This document shows positions 1 to 7,710 of a stretch of 28,904 nt of DNA, one piece after another. A program made the position numbers and the translations under genes. Position 1 is the stretch's first letter. Every line of letters starts with the position of its first letter. Below the pieces are notes generated by a model. That model had not been told where the DNA came from. It saw nothing but the letters and a program-made list of their open reading frames with translations, and did not search any database. This DNA is from JBBQDZ01 sp038320185 (GTDB lineage Bacteria; Actinomycetota; Thermoleophilia; Gaiellales; Gaiellaceae): NCBI GenBank assembly GCA_038320185.1, contig JBBQDZ010000005.1, forward strand, positions 1 to 28,904. Direction: 5' to 3'.

Positions 1-1
1 C

Positions 2-970
2 CCGCCGCCACACGTGATCCCCGTCGGTCGCTCGGTGATCGTGCCCGCGAACGGCTCGCTCCCCAACATCGTCCTCTCGCCCACGGCGCCGTTCCGGATC
101 AAGCGCGTTCTGCGTGAGGAGCGCTTCGACGTGATCCACCTGCACGAGCCCATGACCCCGGCCATCTGCGTCGCTGCTCAGGCGTTCGCTCAATGCCCGA
201 TCGTCGCCACATTCCACGCCGCCGGCAATCTCGGCTGGCTCGGGCCTGGTCGGCGGGTCTGGGGCTTTCTGATGAACCGGATCGACCACCGGATCGCCGT
301 GTCGGAACAGGCGCGCGACTCTGCCTCACGCTGGCTCCCCGCCGACTACGAGATCGTCCCGAACGGCGTTCTCATCCCACCGGCTCTCGACCCGGGCGGC
401 CGCGAGAACCGCATCGTCTTCATCGGCCGCCACGACCCGCGGAAGGGTCTCCCGGTGCTGCTCCGGGCGTGGCCCGGCATCCGCCGGCGCACGGGAGCGC
501 GGCTGCGCGTCATCGGTGCCGACCCGCTTGCTGTGCGGCTCCTGCTGGCGCGCCACCACATCCCGGAGGCCGGGCTCGACATCCTCGGCTTCCTGACCCA
601 GGACGAGCTCACGGCCGAGCTCGGAGCGGCAAAGGTGCTCGCGGCGCCCTCGGTGGGCATGGAGAGTTTCGGAATGGTGTTGACCCGTGCCTTCGCCTGC
701 TCGACGCCGGTCGTCGCGTCCTCGATCGCCGGCTACGCCGCCGTCATGACCGCCGAGACGGGACTGCTCGTGCCGCCGGGCGACGTCGCGGCGCTCGAGG
801 AGGGCCTCGTCGAGATTCTCGAAGACGAGCAGCGGCGACGCGCGCTCGGCGCGGCAGCACGCCGGGTGGCGCAAGAGCGCTATTCGTGGGAGTCCATCGC
901 CCGCCGGCTCGAGGGGATCTACCAGCTCGTGACCGGCGCGGCCCGCCCGGCTGTGAGCTCGCCGGCGTGA
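2..970 (+). CDS. GT4 family glycosyltransferase, PimA-like (5' end outside window)
   Basis: The frame is open to the left edge, so the N-terminal donor-independent part is missing; an internal GTG at 14 is unlikely to be the true start. The protein reads like actinobacterial phosphatidylinositol mannosyltransferase PimA: FDVIHLHEP near the front, PIVATFH, an IPNGV-like linker (VPNGV), FIGRHDPRKGLPVLLRAW at the start of the C-terminal Rossmann fold, and a GMESFGMVL sugar-nucleotide loop. GT4 enzymes transfer a sugar from a nucleotide donor to lipid or glycan acceptors at the inner membrane face. The second Glu of the usual E-x7-E motif is Arg here (codon 686-688). It overlaps the following membrane protein by 4 bp (GTGA), suggesting a shared role in envelope glycolipid synthesis. 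Family call is firm; the acceptor is unknown. Confidence 0.92.
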   Translation, partial: PPPHVIPVGRSVIVPANGSLPNIVLSPTAPFRIKRVLREERFDVIHLHEPMTPAICVAAQAFAQCPIVATFHAAGNLGWLGPGRRVWGFLMNRIDHRIAVSEQARDSASRWLPADYEIVPNGVLIPPALDPGGRENRIVFIGRHDPRKGLPVLLRAWPGIRRRTGARLRVIGADPLAVRLLLARHHIPEAGLDILGFLTQDELTAELGAAKVLAAPSVGMESFGMVLTRAFACSTPVVASSIAGYAAVMTAETGLLVPPGDVAALEEGLVEILEDEQRRRALGAAARRVAQERYSWESIARRLEGIYQLVTGAARPAVSSPA

Positions 971-2031
971 GGATTCTCCGCTCGCGGCTGTTCCGGGTTG
1001 CGATCCTCCTTGGCGGCGCCGCGGCCGTCGTCGTCCTCCTCTGGTGGCGCGGGCCGCGCTGGGATCTCGTGTGGGATGCCTTCCGCGTCGTCCGCTGGGA
1101 ATGGGTGGTCGCGGCGATCGGGCTCAATCTGCTCTCGGTGGTCGTGCGCGCGTACGCCTGGCGCACCGTCATCACGCAGGCTCTCCCGCCGCCTCATCCG
1201 CGCTACCCCCTCGTCTTCTCGGCCTTCTCGGTCGGCCTCTTTGCGAACGCGCTCCTGCCGGGGCGCGTCGGAGAGCTCGCGCGGGTGGCGGTGCTGACGC
1301 GCAAGCTGCCCGGCCGCCCTGGCGCCTGGGCAAGCCTCGTCGGAAGCGTCTTCGCCCACCGCGTCTTCGACCTCGTTCCCTCGCTCCTGCTCGTCGTTTG
1401 GGTGCTGCTGACGGCGAAGATCCCTCACTGGGCGATCACCAGCCTCGAGATCCTCGCGGCGGTGGGAATCACGCTGCTCGTCATCGGCTTCCTCGCTGCA
1501 CGGAGCCACCGGGTCACGCCCGTCGACAACGCCGCCGGCGGGGTCCGCCGCTTCGTGACGATGGCGCGGTACGGCCTCGGCGTTTTCCGCGCACCGGTGC
1601 CGGCGGCGATCGCGCTCCTCTTCCAGTGCCTCGGCTGGCTCTGTCAGCTCTTCGCGGTGTGGGCGACGATGCGCGCGTTCCACATCCACAAGCCGCTGCC
1701 TGCGGCCGGGCTCGTGCTCGTGCTGATGAACCTCGCAACGATCGTGCCGCTGTGGCCGGGGAACGTGGGGCTTCTGCAGGCGGTCATCGCCCTGCCGCTG
1801 CGCCAGTACGGCGTCGCCTATGCCCGCGGGGTCGCCTTCGGGTTCGGTCTCCAAGCGATCGAGGCGTCTGTCGGGATCGGCGTTGGGCTGATCTTCCTCG
1901 CACGCGAGGGCCTGTCGTTCGCGATGCTGAGGGTGATGCCGACGGCAGAGGAGGCCGAGATGTCGGAGCAGGCGCCGGCTCTGGAGGAGCCCGGCGAGCC
2001 CGAGCGTGCGCGCGCTCCTGTCGCCCGCTAG
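967..2031 (+). CDS. UPF0104 / lysylphosphatidylglycerol-synthase-type membrane protein (flippase-like)
   Basis: A 354-residue polytopic membrane protein with about eight hydrophobic segments. The family hallmark is visible around residues 95-110 (NALLPGRVGELARVAVLTRK), the conserved N-x-x-LPGRxGE-x-R patch of the flippase half of MprF and its stand-alone relatives. A second conserved stretch, WPGNVGLLQAVIALPL, lies near residue 260. There is no C-terminal aminoacyl-transferase domain, so it is a stand-alone transmembrane unit; the tail is short, acidic and probably cytoplasmic. The GTG start at 967 overlaps the stop of the glycosyltransferase (GTGA), which decides the start. Such pairs usually handle a lipid-linked sugar or phospholipid, but the substrate cannot be read from sequence. 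Confidence 0.88.
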   Translation: MRILRSRLFRVAILLGGAAAVVVLLWWRGPRWDLVWDAFRVVRWEWVVAAIGLNLLSVVVRAYAWRTVITQALPPPHPRYPLVFSAFSVGLFANALLPGRVGELARVAVLTRKLPGRPGAWASLVGSVFAHRVFDLVPSLLLVVWVLLTAKIPHWAITSLEILAAVGITLLVIGFLAARSHRVTPVDNAAGGVRRFVTMARYGLGVFRAPVPAAIALLFQCLGWLCQLFAVWATMRAFHIHKPLPAAGLVLVLMNLATIVPLWPGNVGLLQAVIALPLRQYGVAYARGVAFGFGLQAIEASVGIGVGLIFLAREGLSFAMLRVMPTAEEAEMSEQAPALEEPGEPERARAPVAR

Positions 2032-2980
2032 CCTCAAGGGCGTCCTTCCCGCCTGGGGTGCGGCGGCTGCGCTTGGACGAGGCTTTCGATCCGTGCAGCT
2101 CGACGCCGAGGAGCTGCCCGTCGCCGACGGAGGGGAGGGTACGGCCGAGGTGCTGCGCCGGGTGCTCGGCGGCGCATGGCGCTCGGCGACCGTGGCCGAT
2201 CCTCTCGGCCGCCCCGTGCGAGCCCGCTGGTTGGTCCTGCCTGACGGGACGGCTGTCATCGAGGCGGCGGAGCCGCTCGGTCTACCGCGGCTCGCGCCGG
2301 AGGAGCTGGACCCCCTGCGGGCGTCGAGCCGTGGGCTCGGGGAGCTGATTCTCGCCGCTCTCGAGGAACGGCCCCGCTCGCTCCTAGTCTGCCTGGGGGG
2401 CGTTGCGACCGTCGACGGGGGTGAAGGGTTCCGCGAAGCGATCGGGCCGGGTCTGCGCGGCCTGACGGTCGAGGTCGCCTGCGACGTCCGTAACCCGCTG
2501 CTCGGACCGCGCGGTGCCGCACGGTCGTTCGGGCCTCAGAAGGGCGCAGACGCTGCGGGCGTCGAGGAACTCGAGCGGAGGCTCGCGGCGATTCGGGGGC
2601 TCGCGCCGGTGGCGGCCCTGCCGGGGGCGGGGGCGGCGGGAGGCATCGGCGCCGCCTTGGCGTCGCTCGGCGCGCGGCTCGTTCCCGGTGCGGAGCTCGT
2701 CCTCGACCGCGTTCGCTTCCGCGACCGCGCACGCGCCGCAGCGCTCGTCGTAACCGGCGAGGGAACGGTCGATTCGACGACGCTCGAGGGAAAGGCGCCG
2801 GCCGCGGTCGTGGCGGCCTGCCGGGAGCTTCGTGTCCGCTGCGTCGCCTTCGGCGGCCGGGTCGTCCGACCGCTCGCGGGTATCGAGACTCGTGAGCTCA
2901 GCGGGAACCCGGAGCGCGCGGCGGCCGACCTCGAGGGGCTCGGGGCGGAGCTAGGAGTCGCGCTGCTGCGCCTCGTGTAG
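2006..2980 (+). CDS. glxK: Glycerate kinase (GlxK/GarK family, 2-glycerate forming)
   Basis: 324 residues. It matches the bacterial glycerate kinase family throughout: LLSPASLKG at the N-terminus (family: APDSFKG), LPVADGGEGT, GGVATVDGG (usually GGSATNDGG, so two substitutions), CDVRNPLLGPRGA followed by FGPQKGA, GAGAAGGIGAAL and TGEGTVDSTTLEGKAP. The enzyme phosphorylates D-glycerate with ATP in the cytoplasm, feeding glyoxylate or serine-derived carbon into glycolysis. The GTG at 2006 is the only start that keeps the SPASLKG motif; it overlaps the preceding gene by 26 nt, so translation is likely coupled. The 3' end runs 30 nt into the convergent cyclic-nucleotide-binding gene. A metabolic link to the two upstream envelope genes is not obvious. 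Confidence 0.93.
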   Translation: MRALLSPASLKGVLPAWGAAAALGRGFRSVQLDAEELPVADGGEGTAEVLRRVLGGAWRSATVADPLGRPVRARWLVLPDGTAVIEAAEPLGLPRLAPEELDPLRASSRGLGELILAALEERPRSLLVCLGGVATVDGGEGFREAIGPGLRGLTVEVACDVRNPLLGPRGAARSFGPQKGADAAGVEELERRLAAIRGLAPVAALPGAGAAGGIGAALASLGARLVPGAELVLDRVRFRDRARAAALVVTGEGTVDSTTLEGKAPAAVVAACRELRVRCVAFGGRVVRPLAGIETRELSGNPERAAADLEGLGAELGVALLRLV

Positions 2981-3364
2981 GTGCTTCGCCATCGTCTGGA
3001 GCATCTTCCAGGCGATTGACGCGTTCGACTCGACGAACGGGCGGAACTCCCATGCGGTCAGGCCGTAGCAGCGCAAGGGTGACTTCGCCGTCACCGTGGC
3101 GGTACGCGCGCCGGGGTCGATGAGCGCGACCTCGCCGAAGTAGTCGCCCGGGCCAAGAACGGCCAGCTCGTCGCCGTGGGCCGTGACGGTCGCCTCGCCC
3201 TCGCCGATGACAAAGAACCCGACACCGCCTTCACCCTCGGTGGCAATGGCCTCGCCCGCCTCGAAGTTCGACTCCTTGAACGACTTCGAGAGGCTCTCCA
3301 ACTGGCGGCCTTCGAGCTCCGAGAACAGAGAGACACGCTTGATCAGCTCTCGGGGGGCGGGCAC
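2951..3364 (-). CDS. Cyclic-nucleotide-binding domain protein without DNA-binding domain
   Basis: A 137-residue single cNMP-binding fold. The phosphate-binding cassette is visible as GDYFGEVALIDPGARTATV, with the Glu and Arg that contact the cyclic nucleotide in CRP-like proteins. An N-terminal helix (LIKRVSLFSELEGRQLESL) resembles the usual entry of the domain. The C-terminal helix ends with MAKHLHEAQQ and no helix-turn-helix follows, so it is not a classical CRP/FNR regulator and may act through a protein partner. It starts with GTG after its own TAGAAT box. Its last 30 bp overlap the end of glycerate kinase on the opposite strand. Confidence 0.9.
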   Translation of the reverse strand: MPAPRELIKRVSLFSELEGRQLESLSKSFKESNFEAGEAIATEGEGGVGFFVIGEGEATVTAHGDELAVLGPGDYFGEVALIDPGARTATVTAKSPLRCYGLTAWEFRPFVESNASIAWKMLQTMAKHLHEAQQRDS

Positions 3365-3376
3365 GGCCGGATTCTA
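3362..3376 (-). promoter_or_regulatory. Leaderless promoter of the cNMP-binding gene
   Basis: On the minus strand TAGAAT (3371-3376) is followed by 6 nt and the GTG start. It lies between xseB and this gene, so the gene need not depend on xseAB transcription. No -35 element is recognisable. Confidence 0.62.
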
Positions 3377-3407
3377 CGACACTGGTCCCACGCTCGCGCG
3401 CGGTCGT

Positions 3408-3611
3408 CTACGGCTGCGCCGCCTCGACGCGCCGCGCGAGCTCCTCGATTCTTCCTTGGGCCGCGTCGAGCTTGCCGAGACAGTGGCGGTAGAGCTCCTC
3501 GCCGCGCTCCCAGAGCGTCAGCGCTTCGTCCAGCCCCGACTGCCCCGTCTCCAGGCGCTCGACGATCCGCTCGAGCTCGCGCTGCGCCTCCTCGAAGGAG
3601 AGCTCCGTCAT
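3408..3611 (-). CDS. xseB: Exodeoxyribonuclease VII small subunit
   Basis: 67 residues, the typical size. The pattern FEEAQRELERIVERLETGQ, then LDEALTLWERGEELYRHC and LDAAQGRIEEL is the XseB signature, forming a helical hairpin that binds the large subunit. ExoVII degrades single-stranded DNA from both ends and takes part in mismatch repair and recombination. The ATG at 3611 overlaps the xseA stop codon (ATGA), so translation is probably coupled; small subunits are needed in excess over XseA. Confidence 0.95.
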   Translation of the reverse strand: MTELSFEEAQRELERIVERLETGQSGLDEALTLWERGEELYRHCLGKLDAAQGRIEELARRVEAAQP

Positions 3612-4744
3612 TCGACGCGGGCTCCGAAGGAGCCGACCTCGACCTCGACCTCGACGCGTGAGCCGTGAGGCGGAGGCTTTCTGACGACGCCGGCGGCGTC
3701 GCGCACGATCGCGTAGCCGCGCGCGAGGGTGGCACGGGGCGAGAGCGCACGGAGCCTGGCGCCGGTGCGGTCGACGCTGGCCCGCCGCCGCTCGACCAGG
3801 AGGAGCGGCGCCCGGCGCAGACGCTCGTGAACCTGTGCCACCCGTTCGCCGCGGCGTTCGAGCGTTCGCCGCGCGCCGCGCTCGAGGCCGGCACGCGCAC
3901 GGCCGAGCCGCTCCGTCAACTCGTCCAGGTCGGGGACGACGAGACGGCCCGCGACGCTCGGCGTCGAGGCGCGGACGTCCGCCGCGAGGTCGCAGAGCGG
4001 CGTGTCCTGCTCGTGCCCGACGGCCGAGACGACCGGCACCGGGCAGGCGCTGATCGCCCGAACGAGGCGCTCCTCGCTGAACGGGAGCAGGTCTTCGAAA
4101 CTGCCGCCGCCCCGCGCGAGCACAACGACGTCTACCTCCGGCGCTGCCGCGAGCTCCGCCAGGGCCTCAACGATCCCGGCCGCGGCCAAGCGCCCCTGAA
4201 CGTAGGTCTCGGCGACGAGCACGCGGGCTGGGGGGAATCTGGTGGTGATCGCCGTCAGGACGTCCCGCTTCGCGGCGGCGTCGTTGCCGGTCACGAGCCC
4301 GATGCGGCGCGGCAGGAGCGGGAGCGCGCGCTTGCGTTCCGCCGCGAAGAGACCCTCGGCCGCGAGCTGCCGCTTCAGGCGCTCGAGCGCGGCGAGGTGC
4401 TGACCGAGGCCGAAGCGCTCGATGGAGAGGGCTCGCAGCCGGAAGTCGCCCCGGGTCTCCCAGAGCTCCGGCCGACCGTAGACGTGTACGCGCTCCCCGT
4501 CCGCGAGGTCGAGCCGCAGCGCGTCGAACTGGCCGCGCGGCATCGTGACGCCGAGGCAGGCGCCTTCCGCGGGATCCTTGAGGGTGAAGAAGACGCTCTG
4601 CCAGGCGGCCTGGCGGCGGAGCTCCGTCACCTCGCCCTCCACCCAGACGGTCGGCAGTCGGCCGAGCCAGGAGGAGATGCCGCGGTTGAACGAGGCAACG
4701 CCAAAGACCTTGCGATCCCCGTACTCGACTGCCTCCACCTTCAC
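3608..4744 (-). CDS. xseA: Exodeoxyribonuclease VII large subunit
   Basis: 378 residues, slightly short for the family (about 400-450). An N-terminal OB-fold is indicated by VWVEGEVTELRR and SVFFTLKDPAEGACLGV; the catalytic core includes LPRRIGLVTGNDAAAKRD, VVVLARGGGSFEDL and PVVSAVGHEQDTPLCDLAAD, all strongly conserved in XseA; a coiled-coil arm follows and the end carries SPRATLARGYAIVRD. The reading frame stays open upstream, but homology begins at VFGVASFNRG. The GTG at 4744 is chosen because TAGCAT lies 7 nt before it; a second GTG at 4738 is an alternative. Works with XseB, encoded immediately after. Confidence 0.95.
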   Translation of the reverse strand: MKVEAVEYGDRKVFGVASFNRGISSWLGRLPTVWVEGEVTELRRQAAWQSVFFTLKDPAEGACLGVTMPRGQFDALRLDLADGERVHVYGRPELWETRGDFRLRALSIERFGLGQHLAALERLKRQLAAEGLFAAERKRALPLLPRRIGLVTGNDAAAKRDVLTAITTRFPPARVLVAETYVQGRLAAAGIVEALAELAAAPEVDVVVLARGGGSFEDLLPFSEERLVRAISACPVPVVSAVGHEQDTPLCDLAADVRASTPSVAGRLVVPDLDELTERLGRARAGLERGARRTLERRGERVAQVHERLRRAPLLLVERRRASVDRTGARLRALSPRATLARGYAIVRDAAGVVRKPPPHGSRVEVEVEVGSFGARVE

Positions 4745-4757
4745 GGCGGAGATGCTA
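4742..4757 (-). promoter_or_regulatory. Leaderless promoter of xseAB
   Basis: TAGCAT (4752-4757, minus strand) then 7 nt then GTG. No Shine-Dalgarno sequence precedes this start, which supports leaderless initiation and fixes the start codon within a longer open frame. Confidence 0.62.
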
Positions 4758-4794
4758 GACAGACGCCGCGAGGGGCTTGTCCGGGGAGGGGCGC

Positions 4795-4989
4795 CTAGAC
4801 CAGGATCTCGGCGGCCGTCTGGGGCGTGCAGCCGAGGGTGACGAGCTCGACCGCGCGATGGAGGTCGGCCTCGCTGTGCGCCACCTTCTCGGCCAGTGGA
4901 AGCGGGTAGCCGGCCTCCATGAGGATGTGCAGGCGCCAGCTTTCGACCTTCGCGCGCTCGCTTTGATCCGGTTGAGTGATCTGCGTCAT
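4795..4989 (-). CDS. Small conserved-looking protein of unknown function (64 aa)
   Basis: Predicted soluble protein with a compact helical core: VESWRLHILMEAGYPLPLAE, then SEADLHRAVELVTLGC and TPQTAAEIL. The arrangement (AGYP...A..A...DLHRAVEL...GC....A..IL) looks like a small helical bundle and I have the impression of seeing similar short proteins in actinobacteria, but I cannot name a family. The ATG at 4989 is preceded by GAAGGGG about 12 nt upstream; an in-frame TTG at 5013 is the alternative start. It sits between the coiled-coil gene and xseA on the same strand. Confidence 0.75.
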   Translation of the reverse strand: MTQITQPDQSERAKVESWRLHILMEAGYPLPLAEKVAHSEADLHRAVELVTLGCTPQTAAEILV

Positions 4990-5060
4990 CGTCGTCTCGC
5001 GCCCCTTCGCCAACTCCTAGACGAACCCTGCCTCCGAAAGTTGGACCGCAAACAAAGCCT

Positions 5061-6176
5061 TTACTCGAGCGGCGCGAGCCGTGCCCGCGCGCGTTCTGCG
5101 ACCCCGTCGATCCGGCGCGCGAGCTCGCGGAGCCTGGCTTCGAGCACGCCACGCTCAACCTCGCCCATCCCGGACAGCTCCTGCACACGTTCGCGCACGG
5201 CCGCCTCGGCCTCGGACAGGCGCCGCTCGAGTGTCTCCACGAACTCGTCGCGCTGACGCTCGAGGCCGGAAGTGACTTGGCGGAGGCGCTTCTCGAGCTG
5301 CTGCCCGCCGGCGTCCCCGACCTGGGCCAGCCGCTCGCCGAGCACCGTGTCCGCCTCGCGCGCGAAGACAGCGACGGCGCGGTCGAGCTCGCGGGCAAGG
5401 CGGCGGGCGGCATCCTCCCGCGCAGTCTTGATCGCGGCCTCGAACTGCAGCCCGGCCGCCTCCGAGAAGCGCTCCGCCTCGCGGTCGACGGAGCGCTTCA
5501 GCTGCTCGACCTGCCGTCGCTCGACGTCCGCGAACGTTGACTGGATCCGCCGGATCGACTCTGCCTGCTCCCGCTCGACCTGCTCGCTCAGCTCCCGCTC
5601 CCGGCGCCTCAGCCGATCACCGACCTCGTGGAGTGCGCGGCGCCGCTCGACCGCGTGCCCCTCGAGCTCGGCTGTCGCGCTCGACAGTGTTTCCTGCGTC
5701 GCCCGCTCGAGTTCGGTCCGGAGCCGCGCGAGGGCTGCGTGGTGCTCCTCGCTCGCCGCCTCCAGGCGCTCCGCATTCGTCGTGACCCGTGCCTCGGCCT
5801 CGTCGATCAGGTGGCGCTGGCGCTGCTCGAGGGCCTGAAGCTGCGAGGCGAGCGCCTGCTGGGCCCGCTCAAGGTCGACGGCCCAGTTCGCGAGGCGCTG
5901 CTCCACTCCGTGCTGAACCTCCGCGAGCTTCCGAGTGAGCTCGACGCCGGCGAGCTCCTCGCGCTCGGCCACCGCGAGCCTGCGCTCCTCGGCGATCCGG
6001 CGCTCCTCCGCGGCGAGGAGGGAGAGCGACTCGGCTCGCGCCATCGACAGGCGGCGCTCCAGCTCTGCCGTCCGCTCCTCGGCCTCGCGCTCCACGAGCT
6101 CGGCGATCCTCGCGCGCGCGTGCTCCAAGTCGTCCTCGGGAGTGCGATCCTCCACCCGGCGCTTTCGCAATGCCAT
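5061..6176 (-). CDS. Long coiled-coil protein, function unknown
   Basis: 371 residues, almost entirely charged heptad-like helix rich in E, R, A and L (for example ERRIAEERRLAVAEREELAG), with no signal peptide or membrane segment. A short basic N-terminus (MALRKRRVEDRTPEDDLE) precedes the coil. The composition resembles cytoskeletal or scaffold proteins such as DivIVA-, SMC- or ExoVII-arm-like coils, but no conserved domain can be recognised, so no function is assigned. The ATG is preceded by TACGAT at leaderless spacing. The small unknown gene follows 71 bp downstream. Confidence 0.82.
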   Translation of the reverse strand: MALRKRRVEDRTPEDDLEHARARIAELVEREAEERTAELERRLSMARAESLSLLAAEERRIAEERRLAVAEREELAGVELTRKLAEVQHGVEQRLANWAVDLERAQQALASQLQALEQRQRHLIDEAEARVTTNAERLEAASEEHHAALARLRTELERATQETLSSATAELEGHAVERRRALHEVGDRLRRRERELSEQVEREQAESIRRIQSTFADVERRQVEQLKRSVDREAERFSEAAGLQFEAAIKTAREDAARRLARELDRAVAVFAREADTVLGERLAQVGDAGGQQLEKRLRQVTSGLERQRDEFVETLERRLSEAEAAVRERVQELSGMGEVERGVLEARLRELARRIDGVAERARARLAPLE

Positions 6177-6188
6177 GGGGTGATCGTA
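6174..6188 (-). promoter_or_regulatory. Leaderless promoter of the coiled-coil gene
   Basis: TACGAT (6183-6188, minus strand), 6 nt, ATG at 6176. It lies in the 24-bp gap behind the membrane-protein gene and separates the coiled-coil gene from the methyltransferase operon. Confidence 0.6.
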
Positions 6189-6200
6189 GTCCCAGATGGC

Positions 6201-6932
6201 TCACGCCAGCCGGAAGACGACGAGCGCGATCGCGAGCGCGGTGACCGCGGCGGCGAGTGCCCGCAGGGCTGCCTCCGCCGGGGCAAGCAGGGTCTGTGCC
6301 GTCAGGGGCTCCAGTCGCCCGTCGGCGTGCCTGATGGTCCCGGTGACGGCCGTGACCTCCCGGCGGAGCCCTCGCGCGAAGGTCGAGAGGCGGCGCTGTG
6401 CCAGGCTGAGGCAGACGGCGAACGCGCCGGCGAGGAGCGCTTCGGCGTGGAACCGTCCCGTCTGCGCAAAGTAGCCGGTTAGTACCGGGAACCCGCCCCA
6501 GCCGAGTGCGAACCCTGCGTCGTTGTGGATCCGGCCGCCGCCCCACTCGAGGTTGTAGGCGCAGACAAGGAAGACGCCCAGACCCACGAAGGGGAGGAGC
6601 CACAGATCGAATGTCACCGCTCCGGCAATGCCGATCGCCGCCGCAGCGGCGAGCGAAGAGGCGGCGAGGGCGAGGAGGACGGGCTTCGGGATCGCCGTCC
6701 GGAGCGGCCGGCCGTTCAGCTCGTCGAGCGTGTGGGCGCCGATGCCGACGGCGAGGAAGAAGGCGACCAGAGCCTCCCACAGGCGCGTGGGGTGAAAATC
6801 CGGGGCGATCGACGCACCGATCGTCACGTAACTCAGGTGCCAGACGGTGTAGGGCGGATGGAGCAGCGTGACGTAGTCGCGCCAGCCGCTCCGCTCCAGC
6901 GCGTAGAAGGCCGGGCGGGCCTGCGCGCTCAG
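6201..6932 (-). CDS. Polytopic membrane protein downstream of menG-like gene (possibly UbiA-like)
   Basis: About 243 residues with six to seven hydrophobic segments. Distinct motifs are LLHPPYTVWHLSYVTIGA near the N-terminus, GAHTLDELNGRPLRT at the end of the second helix, and AYNLEWGGGRIHNDAGFALG in the middle. Placement after a UbiE/MenG-type methyltransferase and the Asp/Asn-containing loops suggest a UbiA-like prenyltransferase, but the classical NDxxDxxxD motif is not there, so this is tentative. The start is uncertain: no ATG/GTG/TTG lies between a GTG at 7013, deep inside the upstream gene, and the conserved region. A CTG at 6932 fused to the upstream TGA and preceded by GGGGGAGG is the best-placed candidate. 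Confidence 0.75.
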   Translation of the reverse strand: MSAQARPAFYALERSGWRDYVTLLHPPYTVWHLSYVTIGASIAPDFHPTRLWEALVAFFLAVGIGAHTLDELNGRPLRTAIPKPVLLALAASSLAAAAAIGIAGAVTFDLWLLPFVGLGVFLVCAYNLEWGGGRIHNDAGFALGWGGFPVLTGYFAQTGRFHAEALLAGAFAVCLSLAQRRLSTFARGLRREVTAVTGTIRHADGRLEPLTAQTLLAPAEAALRALAAAVTALAIALVVFRLA

Positions 6933-7651
6933 CCTCGCCTCCCCCAGACGACGAGCCCGCCACCGAGGCTCAGCCGACGCGCTCGGACGTCCTCGACGCC
7001 CGCGTCCCGCCACACCCTGAGCAGCTCCTCGAGCGGGTAGCGGGCGTGGAAGTCTCGGATGCTCGAGCCGAGGAAGCGGCCGACCTCGGCCCAGCCCGGC
7101 GAGATCAGGCGCCCCGCCAGCGGCAGGCCGGCGCGGACGTAAAGCTCCCAGGCAGCCCGCCAGGGGAAAGAGGGGAGGCCGAAGTCGAGCGAGGCGATCG
7201 CTCCGCCCGGCCGGACGACCCGGGCAAGCTCGCGCAGCGTCGCCGCCGGGTCCTCGACGTAGCGGAGTAGGTACGTGAAGGTGAGACTCGCGAAGGAGCC
7301 GTCCGCAAAGGGAAGGTCCTCGGCACGGCCTTCGAGGAATCGGACGTGATCGACGAGGCTGCTCCGCCGGATCCGCTCACGGGCCACGGCCAGCATGTCC
7401 GGGCTCTGGTCGAGCGCGACAACCCGGCAGCCGGTGCGACGCGCGAGCTCGGCGGCGACGGCTCCGGTGCCGGTGGCGACGTCCAGGGACTCGTCCCCGG
7501 GGCCGAGCCCTGCCTCGACTCGGGAGACGAGGAAGCGGCGCCAGCGCGGGTCCTGCCCGAACGAGAGCAGGGCGGCGTAGCGGTCGTAGGTAGGTCCGAG
7601 CGGAGCGAAGAGCGCGCGTGCGTGGCGATTCCGGGCTGAGACGGCTTCCAC
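6929..7651 (-). CDS. UbiE/MenG-type SAM-dependent methyltransferase
   Basis: 240 residues. Class I methyltransferase: YDRYAALLSFGQDPRWRR matches the UbiE/COQ5 N-terminal signature, LDVATGTGAVAAEL is motif I (SAM binding), VVALDQSPDML is motif II, and GRAEDLPFADGSF followed by YLLRYVEDP and RVVRPGGAIASLDFG complete the core. This family methylates demethylmenaquinone (MenG) or its ubiquinone counterpart. Menaquinone is the usual quinone in actinobacteria, so MenG is the likeliest job, but other UbiE-like methyltransferases look similar. The GTG at 7651 is used. It overlaps the presumed start of the membrane-protein gene, suggesting an operon. Confidence 0.87.
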   Translation of the reverse strand: MEAVSARNRHARALFAPLGPTYDRYAALLSFGQDPRWRRFLVSRVEAGLGPGDESLDVATGTGAVAAELARRTGCRVVALDQSPDMLAVARERIRRSSLVDHVRFLEGRAEDLPFADGSFASLTFTYLLRYVEDPAATLRELARVVRPGGAIASLDFGLPSFPWRAAWELYVRAGLPLAGRLISPGWAEVGRFLGSSIRDFHARYPLEELLRVWRDAGVEDVRARRLSLGGGLVVWGRRG

Positions 7652-7664
7652 GGGTCCGGCGCTG

Positions 7665-7670
7665 AGTGTA
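7665..7670 (-). promoter_or_regulatory. Possible -10 box of the methyltransferase gene
   Basis: TACACT on the minus strand, 13 nt before the GTG at 7651. This gives a very short leader (about 6-7 nt) rather than a leaderless start. It is back to back with the TAAGCT box of the divergent gene. Confidence 0.4.
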
Positions 7671-7695
7671 CGGCCGCCGCTCGCGGGACCAGCCG

Positions 7696-7710
7696 TAAGC
7701 TTGGGAGGTG
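7696..7710 (+). promoter_or_regulatory. Leaderless promoter of the 7708 gene
   Basis: TAAGCT (7696-7701), 6 nt, GTG at 7708. The GGGAGG before the GTG abuts the start codon and is too close to serve as a Shine-Dalgarno site. Confidence 0.58.

Noticed and set aside
919..2259. A 446-codon minus-strand open frame
   Set aside because: Antisense to the UPF0104 and glycerate kinase genes, whose homology is clear; composition is that of a GC shadow.
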